A stretch of DNA of 64,000 bases from Eutreptiella sp. 'Long Island Sound 2002' (Eukaryota; Euglenozoa; Euglenophyceae; Eutreptiales; Eutreptiaceae): contig OZ038392.1 of NCBI GenBank assembly GCA_964036045.1, positions 34,733,330 through 34,797,329 on the forward strand. Reading direction: 5' to 3'. The position numbers and the translations under genes are program-made. Below are positions 1-9,549 of this stretch, one piece after another (within the stretch, counting starts at the first letter, position 1; every line of letters begins with the position of its first letter). Below the pieces are notes generated by a model, which made no database searches, was not told the origin of the DNA, and saw only the letters and a program-made list of their open reading frames with translations.

Positions 1-1
1 G

Positions 2-733
2 CAACTGTCCAAGCTTCCCAACTCCAACTCCAGTGTTGACAGCTGGGTTGATGAAGTGAGAAGCAAGGGAAAAGGTACGAGAAGCCCGTCATGTGGCGAG
101 TGTGCCAAGGACTGCTCCTGTCGACGGCAGATTTCGTCGCTGGAAGACAGGGTGAAGGAGCTGAAGAAGGCCGCCAAGGAGAAAAAGAGGGATGACGACA
201 GCAAGTGGAATGAGATGGAGCAGAAGCTGGAGAAGCTTACAAATCTGGTACAAAATCTGAGCACTACTGGGCTCACTGGACCAGCGCCTACAATGGCAAG
301 CCACCCAGCACCTACCTCCTCAGCTGCACCTGCATCCACGCCTTACGGCGTTCCACATTCTCCGGCACCCCCAGCTTTTACTGGTTCACATCCAGCTTTT
401 ACTGGAATTTCTGGTATCCCCCCTACTGGATTTACAAGTCCTATTGGGTTCAATCTGGGTACCGAAGGAGGAGAATCTTCGTCGGAGAGGTCTGTACTGT
501 CTGTTGGTACTGTCGGAGATATTGATGGAAAAGCAAGGACCACCGTGAAGGAGCGATCAATGGCCTTGAAGAAGGAGGACCGGCAGCAGAAAGAAAACGA
601 GGCCAACATCAAAGAAAAGCAGAAGAAATTGAAGGAGATGAGGCTGCATCAAGCACAACCAACGCCGTTCGTGCAGCCTACTGTGGACCAGGCGTTGCTG
701 GCGGCCGCAATTGCGCAGGCACAGGCAATGTGA
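2..733 (+). CDS. Gypsy-1 Gag, N-terminal part (ends at in-frame TGA)
   Basis: This is a partial frame open from the window edge. It has a Cys-containing patch (about 89-120), a Lys/Glu-rich stretch that should form a coiled coil (about 145-265), a Pro/Thr/Ser/Ala-rich linker (290-450) and a second charged helix (540-640). The first internal Met is at 56, but the frame already reads through from base 2, so 56 is probably not the true start. It stops at TGA 731-733, and the same frame reopens at once and carries the rest of Gag. No named Gag domain is recognisable. It is assigned by position upstream of an obvious pol in the same frame. The TGA is either a nonsense mutation or a read-through site; the sequence alone does not decide. 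Confidence 0.7.
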   Translation, partial: QLSKLPNSNSSVDSWVDEVRSKGKGTRSPSCGECAKDCSCRRQISSLEDRVKELKKAAKEKKRDDDSKWNEMEQKLEKLTNLVQNLSTTGLTGPAPTMASHPAPTSSAAPASTPYGVPHSPAPPAFTGSHPAFTGISGIPPTGFTSPIGFNLGTEGGESSSERSVLSVGTVGDIDGKARTTVKERSMALKKEDRQQKENEANIKEKQKKLKEMRLHQAQPTPFVQPTVDQALLAAAIAQAQAM

Positions 734-751
734 GGCGCCGCAGTCAACCCA

Positions 752-2278
752 GTGTTCGTCAATCCGGTTGGCACAGCCACAAATTTCAACCTGAACCACT
801 TGCTGAATCCGTTGCACATGAGGCTTCGAGGGTCAGTAATGAAGCAGCCGAAGTTCTCAGGGCACCGAAATTACTGGGCGTCCTTCGAGAGGCAGTTCAT
901 GGTGTGGCTGCAGACGGAGAAACTGGACAAGGAACTCTGGATCCTTGGGTTGATGGACTGTTTGACTGGCAAACTCAGAGAAAGTACATATAATCTTTAT
1001 GTGGAAAGGCAGAATCAAGGGGATCCCCTGACTTATGAAGAGCTGTACCGAAGTCTTAAGAAGAAAGGGTCTCGACTTCCTGAAGATCATTACAGGAACC
1101 GTCTGGAGAACTTCAGGGCGATCAAGAAACTGTTTCTGGAAGAAATTCAAATTGCAAGGCAAGATTGGGAGTTTTTGGTACAAGAGGCGGAGAACTCTGG
1201 AGAAGGACTTTCTGAAGGCGAAATGAAGAAGATCCTCCTGAGCAAGCTCACGCCAGAGACCAAGCAGAAGATCAGGGACTCTCAGGCGGACCAAAAAGTC
1301 CTGGGCAACTGGGTTGAAGTCCGAGGATTGCCGGAGACTATGGGAAAAATGGCAGTTCGTGAGTTGCTACACTCTATCAGTGCTACTGGATTGAAAGACA
1401 TCACTATTCGTGAGGGCAGATGGAGAGTTGGTTTCCACGATTCTGAACAGTCGGAGTTTTTCTGCAGCATGGTGGATGGGAAAGTGAAGTATAAGGGAAC
1501 AGTTTTGAGACTGCGACCGTGGATCTTCTCGTATGGAGTCGAGAAGATCTGGGACCAACTTGAAAAGTATGCAAACTTAGAACGCCAGAAGTCCCAGGAT
1601 GCACATGGCTTCGGAGGCAAGGTCAACGCCGTTGGTGAGAACGGATGCTCTGTGTGCATTGCCCTTGGAAAAGAAGGTCGAGCGGCGACTCACACGACCG
1701 CAGATCACAGGTGGACGCCCTCAGATCTCAAGACAATTCAGTCCAAAATGGATGGAAAGGGAAATTCTCCCAAAAATCCCCAGCAGGATGGAGCACGAGA
1801 TGCTGACCAGCATGGAAGGGGAAAGGGTAAAGGGCAGTCCAAAGGAAAGAACAGAGACTGGACACCAAAAGATTACTCGCAGCAAGGCGGAGATCCAAGT
1901 GGCTCAAGATGGACCGATGCTGGTGGAAAATCTGGTGGAAAATCTGGTGAAAAAGGTGGCAAAGGCCAAGGAAAGTCCGGGAATCCAGATGATTCCAAGG
2001 TGAATGGCAACCCCCTGTACGCGGAGACGCCAGCGAACAAGACCTTCGGCAAGAACAAGGATACTGGAGGTCGAGGCAAGGGCAGATCCAACAAATCCAA
2101 CCCCAGTTCCAACACCTCCAACAACAAAGGCCAAGGAGGTAAGAAAGGTGGTGGTGGGAAGTCATTTGGTGGTCGCGGACGTGGAAAAGGAGTCAATGCC
2201 GTCGAAGCAGGAAAAGAATGGGTTGACGAAGGACAAGTACAGGACGTGCAGGCGAACGACGAAGAAGAATGGCAATAG
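752..2278 (+). CDS. Gypsy-1 Gag, C-terminal part
   Basis: This 508-residue frame continues the preceding frame after TGA 731. The first 190 residues look like a retrotransposon Gag capsid core: a start of the form KFSGHRNYWASFERQF, followed by alpha-helical charged segments. A CX2C...H...H patch near 1642-1700 may bind zinc. The last 170 residues are Gly/Lys/Ser/Asn rich with repeated GKG and GGK, a nucleic-acid-binding tail. The frame ends at TAG 2276-2278, followed by GGA, and remains open in phase to the protease, so Gag and Pol would be made as one polyprotein by read-through. The ATG at 752 is simply the first Met after the upstream stop and need not be used. Confidence 0.75.
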   Translation: MFVNPVGTATNFNLNHLLNPLHMRLRGSVMKQPKFSGHRNYWASFERQFMVWLQTEKLDKELWILGLMDCLTGKLRESTYNLYVERQNQGDPLTYEELYRSLKKKGSRLPEDHYRNRLENFRAIKKLFLEEIQIARQDWEFLVQEAENSGEGLSEGEMKKILLSKLTPETKQKIRDSQADQKVLGNWVEVRGLPETMGKMAVRELLHSISATGLKDITIREGRWRVGFHDSEQSEFFCSMVDGKVKYKGTVLRLRPWIFSYGVEKIWDQLEKYANLERQKSQDAHGFGGKVNAVGENGCSVCIALGKEGRAATHTTADHRWTPSDLKTIQSKMDGKGNSPKNPQQDGARDADQHGRGKGKGQSKGKNRDWTPKDYSQQGGDPSGSRWTDAGGKSGGKSGEKGGKGQGKSGNPDDSKVNGNPLYAETPANKTFGKNKDTGGRGKGRSNKSNPSSNTSNNKGQGGKKGGGGKSFGGRGRGKGVNAVEAGKEWVDEGQVQDVQANDEEEWQ

Positions 2279-2353
2279 GGAAGCCAACTTCACCCAAATC
2301 CCAACACTGGGGTTGAGTGGCAGGAGACAAAACCCATCAGGGTAGTTGGGGCG

Positions 2354-4831
2354 GTGGATGGACGCTGCTGGGAGCGGCTGGCGCGCTCCTCCGGCCTCCT
2401 TTACCCTGCCTGGGTCCTCAGCGCTGTCCGGCGAGGCAAGCAGCGCCAGTTTGTCTGCTGGATCCAGGTCAGGACAACAGATGGTAAGGTTAAACTTGCC
2501 AGATGTCTGATTGACAATGGTTCAGAAGTCAATCTGGTGAGGAAAGGCTTTCTGCAGGAGGATGAGGCGAAGATGTCCTCGACCCCTGTCCAGCTGAGGG
2601 GAGTCAGCGGACATCGCCTTGACGGTGGCGACAGAGAAGCAGAATTGGCGGTCAGATTGGTGAAACAATCTGTCTGGAGCGTGGAAGAGACGGTCACGGA
2701 GGAGTGGTTTTCTGGGAAATTCTATGAAGCCAGTATAAAGTATGATTTATTCTTGGGTCAACCTTGGCTTCACGCACACCGTGTGTCGCCCATGGGACAC
2801 AGGACATGCTTCCTCCAGGATCCGTCGACCAGCGACCCGTCTGACCTGTATTATCTGCACCCATATACCAAGAGTATCCACCAATTCAAGGAGCGAAATA
2901 AGCTGCATATTCAGCAAGATGGGCAGGAATGGACAGGGAATCAAGAAGAATTCGACGAAGGAAAGGTGGAATCATTGAACTGCAAGAAGTGGAAGTCAGT
3001 TTGCTATCGTGTAGTCGACAAATGGCGGGACATTCTGGTGGATTATTTCGAAAAGAACCACAATTTTCCTCCTCAAGTTGATGCCTTTGCAAACAAAAAG
3101 AATAAAAGATTTCCGAAGTTCTACGACGATGCCTGGAGTGAGGACTGGTCTGAACCTTTGTGGATCGATCCGCCCTTCGATGTTTTCCCTCCTGTGGTGC
3201 AGAAGCTGAAGCAATCCGGCGCAAAGGCGATTTTAATTGTCCCCAATTGGACAAGACAAGAGTGGTTCAAGGACATTATGGACATTTCAATCGACATTGT
3301 CGAGCTACCTCACAAGGGAGTGAAGCTGTATTGCGAAGACAATGGCAAGCCTTTGCCGCAGCGTTCGTGGAGCACGTTGGCGTGCCTAGTTGACGGGAAT
3401 CTGGGAGATTATTGGCAAGATGACAGTGAAATGGGAACAGAAGAGGTCATCTCAAATTCCTCAAGAATCGACGAAATTGAGGTGGATGAAGACGATCAAG
3501 AGCGGAATCCCAACGTATCGTCGCGGAAGGAGGGAAGGACAATCGGCGTCCCTCAAGAGAACGCCTCCATCCATTACAATTCGTCCCCATCAGACAAGAA
3601 TCAAGCCAAAAATGTCAAGATTTCAAGCAAGAATGATGACAAATCTCCAAGAATCTCGCCTGAATTGACAGGAATGGAGCTGAATTCGTCCGACCATCCC
3701 TTCAAGACATTCGTGGACCTCCTTCATTGGTGGGATCCCACGGAGGAGCGAGCTCAGGTGAGCTTCATCCGCCAGCAATGCGACGAAGAAGTTTGGAATG
3801 AAGTGGGCAAGAACATGAGACCACGACCAACAATTCGCAAATTGGTGGACAGAATGTCGGTGATTAAATGTGGGAATCAGGTCGACGGAGACAAGATATC
3901 TGCAAGAAGGGACGCAGTGTTCGAAGATTATCAAGATGACGTGCTGAGTGGGAAGTTGTGGAAAAACCCCCCAATTCGATGTGAAAATGGGGAAGCCAAG
4001 ATTGACATAATGGAAGGCTCAAAGGTGCACAAACAACGTCCATTCTATCTCCACGGCACCAAAGCAGATGACCTGCGAAAGATTATTGAGCGCAATCTTT
4101 ATGAGTTCGGTTGGTTGGAGAGCTGCATGAGTTCTGAGTGGTGTTCAGCACCATTTACTGTGCCAAAACCCCCACCTGCTGACCAATCCAGCATAGATGC
4201 TTGGCGTCTAGTGGTGGATTACAGAGCCCTGAATGCCGCCACGGTACCAGACGCGCATCCTCTTCCTTTAATCGAGAAGGAGATCGCCGCGAGAGCCAAA
4301 GGGAAGCTCTTTACTGTGTTGGATTTGCGCCATGGCTTTCACCAAATGCCACTTCGAAAAGAGGATAGGCATTTGACGGCAATGTGCACGCCCTGTGGCA
4401 CTGTCCAGTGGACTGTACTGCCGATGGGTCTGAAGAATGCGCCGTCGATGTTCCAGAAGATGATGGAGACTATTTTATTTCAGAAGCACAAGTCTCTGGA
4501 TTTACAAGAATTCTGCAGCATCTACATTGACGACCTTCTGATTGCCACGCCGTTGGGAAAAAACTTTGATGAGTGCCTGAAGTTGCACGAAGAACAAGTC
4601 CGAAAAGTTCTCGAAGTCCTTCGACAAGAGAAGCTCGTGTGTGGACCCAAGAAGGGCAAAATGTTCCTCCAGAGTGTGGAATTTTGTGGCTCTGTCTTGG
4701 AAGATGGGACAAGAAGACCAGCCCCAGGAAAAATGGCTGCCCTGCAGCTCTGGGAAAGGCCTAAAACCATCACGCAGCTTCGTGCCTTTTCAGGCTGCTG
4801 CAATTATTACCACGAGTTCCTTCCTCTCTAA
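2354..4831 (+). CDS. Gypsy-1 Pol part 1: protease, Dam-like segment, reverse transcriptase
   Basis: The phase is open from 2279; 2354 is the first Met. A retropepsin-like segment lies at about 2440-2780, with the flap and hydrophobic residues expected, but the active triad reads D-N-G (2513-2521) instead of D-[ST]-G. At about 2995-3400 comes a segment with VDAFA, then DPPF (3167-3178), then a hydrophobic strand ending IVPNW. This pattern resembles the Dam-methylase-like domain of DIRS elements. After an acidic linker the RT runs from about 3950: LDLRHGFHQ (palm Asp), LPMGLKNAPSMFQ, and catalytic YIDD at 4523-4534. The frame stops at TAA 4829-4831, in the RT-RNase H connection, and reopens in phase. 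Confidence 0.9.
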   Translation: MDGRCWERLARSSGLLYPAWVLSAVRRGKQRQFVCWIQVRTTDGKVKLARCLIDNGSEVNLVRKGFLQEDEAKMSSTPVQLRGVSGHRLDGGDREAELAVRLVKQSVWSVEETVTEEWFSGKFYEASIKYDLFLGQPWLHAHRVSPMGHRTCFLQDPSTSDPSDLYYLHPYTKSIHQFKERNKLHIQQDGQEWTGNQEEFDEGKVESLNCKKWKSVCYRVVDKWRDILVDYFEKNHNFPPQVDAFANKKNKRFPKFYDDAWSEDWSEPLWIDPPFDVFPPVVQKLKQSGAKAILIVPNWTRQEWFKDIMDISIDIVELPHKGVKLYCEDNGKPLPQRSWSTLACLVDGNLGDYWQDDSEMGTEEVISNSSRIDEIEVDEDDQERNPNVSSRKEGRTIGVPQENASIHYNSSPSDKNQAKNVKISSKNDDKSPRISPELTGMELNSSDHPFKTFVDLLHWWDPTEERAQVSFIRQQCDEEVWNEVGKNMRPRPTIRKLVDRMSVIKCGNQVDGDKISARRDAVFEDYQDDVLSGKLWKNPPIRCENGEAKIDIMEGSKVHKQRPFYLHGTKADDLRKIIERNLYEFGWLESCMSSEWCSAPFTVPKPPPADQSSIDAWRLVVDYRALNAATVPDAHPLPLIEKEIAARAKGKLFTVLDLRHGFHQMPLRKEDRHLTAMCTPCGTVQWTVLPMGLKNAPSMFQKMMETILFQKHKSLDLQEFCSIYIDDLLIATPLGKNFDECLKLHEEQVRKVLEVLRQEKLVCGPKKGKMFLQSVEFCGSVLEDGTRRPAPGKMAALQLWERPKTITQLRAFSGCCNYYHEFLPL

Positions 4832-4849
4832 GCCAAGTTCTCTGGTCCA

Positions 4850-7255
4850 TTGACAGAGTTGCTCAAGGTTGGCAAAATAGAAGGAAAGAAGGGATCTCAA
4901 GTCAAGCTCAAGTGGACGCCAGAATGTGAAGAGGCATTCACTGGTCTCAAAGAAGCACTGGCAAATGTGGTTACATTAAAGACTCCGTGGTTGGATGGAA
5001 GACCTTTTTATATTCATACAGACGCCAGTCGTTACGCCATTGGTGCTACGATCAAACAAGTCGATGACGAAGGTCACCATCATCCTCTGGCTTTCTGGTC
5101 TCGCAAGCTTACAACAAGGCAGCGAAATTGGAGTCCAAGGGAACAAGAAGCCTACGCAATCCTTTGTGCCTTACGGCGTTATGAAGGTTGGATCTTGGGC
5201 CATCGCGTTGAGGTACTGACTGACCACAAGTCACTGGAGAGCTGGAGGACAGAACATGTGGATACCCCTGGTGGACCAGCTGGGAGAAGAGGCCGTTGGC
5301 ATGAAACTCTCAGCAGATTTGACCTCCATGTGACTTACATTCCGGGTCGCTACAATACAGTGGCGGACGCCCTGAGTCGCTGGGCCTACCCAGCCTCAGA
5401 GGCTTACTCTGAAGTGAGTTTTCACGGGACAGCGACGGATAAAGCTGAAGTGATCGAGTTCGACAAGGAGGAACAAGCACTGATCAAGAAACATTGTCTC
5501 CAATGTTCGATTAAAAATCGGATGAAGGTGGATTTGGTCAGATGCAAGGAGATTACCAAGGCAGATCCGACTGCAGGAGTTAACCCTGACTCTGAGTCGT
5601 CGCTGCCACTCCTGAATGTGTTTCCTACGACGAGATCCAAAGCGAAATCCACGCTCCCTCCACAACAAAAGGACAAGGAAACTTCCTTCCTCTATGTGGA
5701 TTGGACGAAGATGTACAAGGAGGACAGGTTCTTTGGGTCTGTATACCACAAATTGAAAGGGGACAAGCCTTACGACTCTGAAGAGACGTCTGATTTCAAA
5801 ATCCAAGGCGACAAGTTATTTTGGCAAGGACGGATTTGTGTTCCTGATTGTCTGATTGACCAATATGTGAAACATTGGCATCGGAATGAGACAGCCCACA
5901 CACATTCCCGTGTTCTGGAGCAGGAGCTACGACACAGAGTGTACACACGGGACCTCAAGAGTGCCTGTGAACGAGTTGCCAAAGGATGCAAGCAATGTCA
6001 GGCGACCATCCCCAAGAATCAAAAGGCAGAAGGACTACTGAAGGGATTACCGATTCCTGAGAGGTTGTTCGACAAGGTGACGGCGGATGTCTTCGAGTTG
6101 GGACACATCCAAGAGGAATGTCTCTACACGAGGAAGCCTATCGATGGGGTTTTGTTAATTCAAGATCGCCACAGTGGCTACATCCAGGTCCTCCCTTGCA
6201 ACAAGAAGCATCTCACCTCTGAAATGGCTGCCAAGTGGACTGCAAGTCAGTGGATGAGTAACTGGGATGTTCCCAGTGAAATTCTGACGGACAGTGGGAA
6301 GGAGTTTATTGGGACTTGGTGGGAGAACATGTGTGCTCTATTGGGAGTTCATCATCTTCGTGCCCGAGTCTACGACCATCGAGCCCTCCCTGCTGAACGC
6401 GCTGGAAGAATTCTTATCAGCATTCTGAGAAAATTCCTGGCGACTGAAAAAGACTACAATTGGTTGGAGACAATTTACTGTGTCTTGAGAAGATACCATC
6501 GTACCAAGAATTACACTGGATTAAGTCCGAATGAGCTTATTTTTGGTCGTGAGAAGATGGGTCCAGGACCAGTGATGTATCATCCAAGGCAGTGCTACGA
6601 CGCCTCGCAATGGTTTGAGAGGATCAAGGACTTAGAGTCCAAGTGGATCCAAGCCAAAGTGGAGAGTCAAGCAGATTGGTTGAATTTCAAAAATAAATCG
6701 AGAACGCAAGGAAAACCCTTCGAGAAAGGCCAGCAAGTTTGGCTTCGTAAGTCAGACGAGACCCTGAAGGACGACAACAAATTGTTACCTTTGTGGGATG
6801 GCCCATTCCAAGTCAGTGGTCAACTAAGTGAGACTACATTCAACATTGAAATTGAGCCAGGCAGGCATCAAGAAGTACATCGAGACCGTTTGAAGGCCGA
6901 AGTACCCTGCCCCAAAAGAAGGTTCAAGCCTCTCTACTGGACTTCAAAGTACCTGAGCGACAGGAAGATGGTCACAAGCAGTTTCGAGTTGGAGAAGATT
7001 CTTGATTACAAGAAGAATGCTCGAAACAAGTGGTACTTTCTGTGCAGATGGAAAGGATTCGGTCCAGAAGAAGACAAATGGGAGCCAGCTTCAAGTTTTA
7101 TCCATGGGTATACGGACACTTTCATCAAGTTCCTGAAGAAACACCCTGAGATTGACCGTGAGCTCTCGCCGACCAAAGATTGTGTCACCAAGGAAGACTT
7201 ACAAGCACAAGAAGAAGCTCCAATTGTGGCAGAATCTATTCGAGACAAGATCTGA
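4850..7255 (+). CDS. Gypsy-1 Pol part 2: RNase H, integrase, chromodomain
   Basis: This is the same frame as the RT part, separated by one TAA. RNase H starts with the HTDAS motif near 5018 and has REQEAYAIL and LTDHKS. The integrase zinc-binding region (His residues near 5875-5905, CKQC near 5990) is followed by the catalytic core with TADVFELG, LTDSGKEFIG and a Glu in the PAERAG segment. After that come a GPF motif (WDGPF near 6797) and a C-terminal chromodomain at about 6976-7146 with the aromatic/acidic pattern of HP1 type (WKGFGPEEDKWEP). In chromoviruses this domain steers integration toward particular chromatin. The core triad appears complete. Activity of the copy is doubtful because of three in-frame stops in gag-pol. 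Confidence 0.92.
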   Translation: MTELLKVGKIEGKKGSQVKLKWTPECEEAFTGLKEALANVVTLKTPWLDGRPFYIHTDASRYAIGATIKQVDDEGHHHPLAFWSRKLTTRQRNWSPREQEAYAILCALRRYEGWILGHRVEVLTDHKSLESWRTEHVDTPGGPAGRRGRWHETLSRFDLHVTYIPGRYNTVADALSRWAYPASEAYSEVSFHGTATDKAEVIEFDKEEQALIKKHCLQCSIKNRMKVDLVRCKEITKADPTAGVNPDSESSLPLLNVFPTTRSKAKSTLPPQQKDKETSFLYVDWTKMYKEDRFFGSVYHKLKGDKPYDSEETSDFKIQGDKLFWQGRICVPDCLIDQYVKHWHRNETAHTHSRVLEQELRHRVYTRDLKSACERVAKGCKQCQATIPKNQKAEGLLKGLPIPERLFDKVTADVFELGHIQEECLYTRKPIDGVLLIQDRHSGYIQVLPCNKKHLTSEMAAKWTASQWMSNWDVPSEILTDSGKEFIGTWWENMCALLGVHHLRARVYDHRALPAERAGRILISILRKFLATEKDYNWLETIYCVLRRYHRTKNYTGLSPNELIFGREKMGPGPVMYHPRQCYDASQWFERIKDLESKWIQAKVESQADWLNFKNKSRTQGKPFEKGQQVWLRKSDETLKDDNKLLPLWDGPFQVSGQLSETTFNIEIEPGRHQEVHRDRLKAEVPCPKRRFKPLYWTSKYLSDRKMVTSSFELEKILDYKKNARNKWYFLCRWKGFGPEEDKWEPASSFIHGYTDTFIKFLKKHPEIDRELSPTKDCVTKEDLQAQEEAPIVAESIRDKI

Positions 7256-7827
7256 TCAGAATTCAACTCGCCGAAACTTTCGAAAAGGTTTACGGTCGAC
7301 ATATACCCTTGGCATGGGGACACAACAGTCCTGACGCATCGTCTATGTGGTTCGATGAACAGATGATGGGACATTCTGGGGTCATCCTGGTCATTCCCTC
7401 CATCATTCTCATCATGGTCATCATGTGAATCACGTGCTTCATTGTAGATGATTCCAATCCGAAGATCCAAAAGGCCTATATCCTCAACCACGACGACACT
7501 ATCGCCTTTTGCTGTCGACTGGGCCCCTCTACTCGCCTTGGAAAGGACTCGTTCGAGTTCGTGCTCATTACAGAGATTCTGGCACATGACTGAGTCTGAT
7601 TCATTTCATGTGTTTGACGGATCTGCTGAGAATGTGATTTCCATCAGCTCTTACATTGAGACAGTTGATTTCTTTTCCAAACGACCACTGTCAAAGGGCT
7701 TATATAGACCAAGTGACGACGATGGTGTTCTTACTTGTGTGGACTCGCTGTTCATCTGTGGATTGTGTTGGAATCCCCCTCAGAATCAGCTCAATTTTGG
7801 CAAATTCCCAGTACCAAGCATTGGATG
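7256..7827 (+). other. Gypsy-1 sequence downstream of pol, possibly start of its 3' LTR
   Basis: No gene is seen in these 572 bases. They lie between the pol stop and the insertion point of the young minus-strand LTR element. A TATA-like TATATAG at about 7701 would fit an LTR promoter, but without the matching 5' LTR the boundary cannot be set. A minus-strand open frame across 7006-7587 is a shadow of the pol end. Confidence 0.3.
7823..7827. repeat. Target-site duplication GGATG, left copy
   Basis: The five bases GGATG immediately precede the TGTAAGT terminus of the left LTR and recur immediately after the right LTR at 14723-14727. This fits the 5-bp duplication left by a retroviral-type integrase. 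Confidence 0.9.
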
Positions 7828-9539
7828 TGTAAGTTCACCCTTTGTGGTGCGCTCGGTTCACATGGCCATTGTCTGGCGGTAGCTCCGTGTTCTGGACCCT
7901 TGGGTAGTCCGAGCGGCAGTGAAGGGGAACCTTGGGGTGATTCCTGGCCCTGGTGCTTGGGCCCCGGCGACTCTGCGGCGCTTGCCCATGTAGGTGGCAA
8001 CAGGCGTGGAGTGGACCTATTTTGAGGTGCTTGCTTCTGCCGTAGTTTGCTGCCCCACTTATTGTTTGAAGACCATATCATGATTCTCCTGCTGGGTCTC
8101 CGGCTGAGACAAAATCACAGTTTGAGAAAATAGTTGGGAGGAACAAGGGAAGCGACGGCAAAGACCAAAGCTGCAGTACTTGTACTGATTTGTTATTCCG
8201 GTTGTCACGTAGGTCCACAACGCCAGAGACAATACATGGGCTTACAACACCCCTGAGCAACACAAACAGGAAAGTATGTACATCTCTGTCAGATACAAAC
8301 TTTGCAATAAAATCCCCACAAGCAGAAACATTGCGTAGCACTCTTGGTGTGCTGTCCTGGCTATCCTGCCGAGCGCGCGTCTGTCAAAGGCGTCGCGCTT
8401 CAATTAAGTCGTCGTACTGCCTGGAGGTGAAGGCAAAAAATATGCGTGGAATATAATGTAGGTGTATATAAGATCAGAACTTGTTGTTGGATCGGGTGTC
8501 TGGCTTTGGTGGGCGACTGCAGTTACACCCCCCTACCAGGACGCATCCAGAGGGGTGAGGCTGATACGCACAGAGTAATGCGGTCGGCCACACCTGACAC
8601 AGGCCTGGACCTAGAAACTGTCACAGTCACAATGTAGGGCACTCTGAAGCGTCCCTAAAACAGTCCTGCACCAGCAGGCGCAACTAACTGGGTGTTGCCG
8701 CACCCCAGCCGACTGTGTACCCTGTCTGCTGGTCAAGCGATTCAATCACCTATCTCCCTAGCGAGTGGTTGGCAGCTCACTGCTGGTCCATGTATACCCT
8801 CGACAGCTGTGGTGTTACCTATCAACTTCCGGGTCTACACATGTGTCCCACAAAACAGTGACTCTTTTTGCGGCTGTGGTTTGACCTATCAACCTGGTTG
8901 TGGTTTGACCTATGAACCTGACACATCGCAGCATGCCATGCATACACTGGAATTGTCGCTGCATGACAGTCAAAAGAGCTGTAAATATTGATAATAATTT
9001 ATGGAGTGATGCTGCGGATGATGATGAATGATGATGCACTGACACTGAAGTCATGTGCAATGCAATGTTACATGCTGACAACAACAGAATGGATGATGAA
9101 TGATGATGAATGATGAGATGATGAATGATGATGAATCGATAGACTGCTGATAAACTCCTGATGAATTGATAAAGTGCTGAATGATGAATGATGAATGATG
9201 GATGAAACTGATGACATGAATGACACTGACATGATTGCTGAGATGAACTGCTGATTGAAATTGGAACTGAAATTCCAAACCTCCTGAATGCTCAATTTTC
9301 TCTGGCGTACCCAAACTGAGGTATGTACAAGCGACAGTGGCGCCTGAAGCTGGCACACAGATACATGGCTGGAGGACAGAAAGAATGTGCGAAAAAATGT
9401 CGGTATATGCGGGTGAGAAAAGGGATCAAGTGAACATTCTGCGGCTCTGCTGTGGTTGTGGGGTCTGTGGGGTCTTTGCCTGCTGTGGTTGTCGGGTCTG
9501 TGGGGTCTTTGCTGCAGTGCTGCCACGGCAGTACTTACA
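7828..9539 (-). repeat. 3' LTR of the young non-autonomous element
   Basis: This 1712-bp LTR has the 7-bp inverted ends TGTAAGT/ACTTACA. Its inner part (about 9000-9240) is a run of imperfect ATGATGAATG units. Open frames across this run on either strand are low-complexity artefacts. It is the left copy, and the 3' LTR in element orientation. Confidence 0.9.
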
Positions 9540-9549
9540 CCCCCCTGCT
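9540..9549 (-). promoter_or_regulatory. Polypurine tract of the young element
   Basis: Read on the minus strand, this is AGCAGGGGGG directly followed by the LTR terminus TGTAAGT. That is where plus-strand DNA synthesis is primed in LTR elements, and it supports minus-strand orientation. Confidence 0.65.

Larger units (their letters stand above)
1..7827 (+). mobile_element. Gypsy-1: partial Ty3/gypsy chromovirus (gag-pol), 5' end outside window
   Basis: This LTR retrotransposon has the order gag, protease, Dam-like segment, RT, RNase H, integrase, GPY/F motif and chromodomain, which is the chromovirus branch of Ty3/gypsy. The frame is already open at base 2, so the 5' LTR and gag start lie left of the window. 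Everything from base 2 to 7255 is in one frame, broken only by stops at 731 (TGA), 2276 (TAG) and 4829 (TAA). No frameshift is visible. Downstream of pol the element is cut at 7827 by a minus-strand LTR element that duplicated GGATG; its 3' end should resume at 14728. I could not delimit a 3' LTR because there is no second copy in the window. Confidence 0.9.

Noticed and set aside
7006-7587. A 193-residue minus-strand frame over the end of Gypsy-1 pol
   Set aside because: It overlaps the chromodomain antisense and has no motif.
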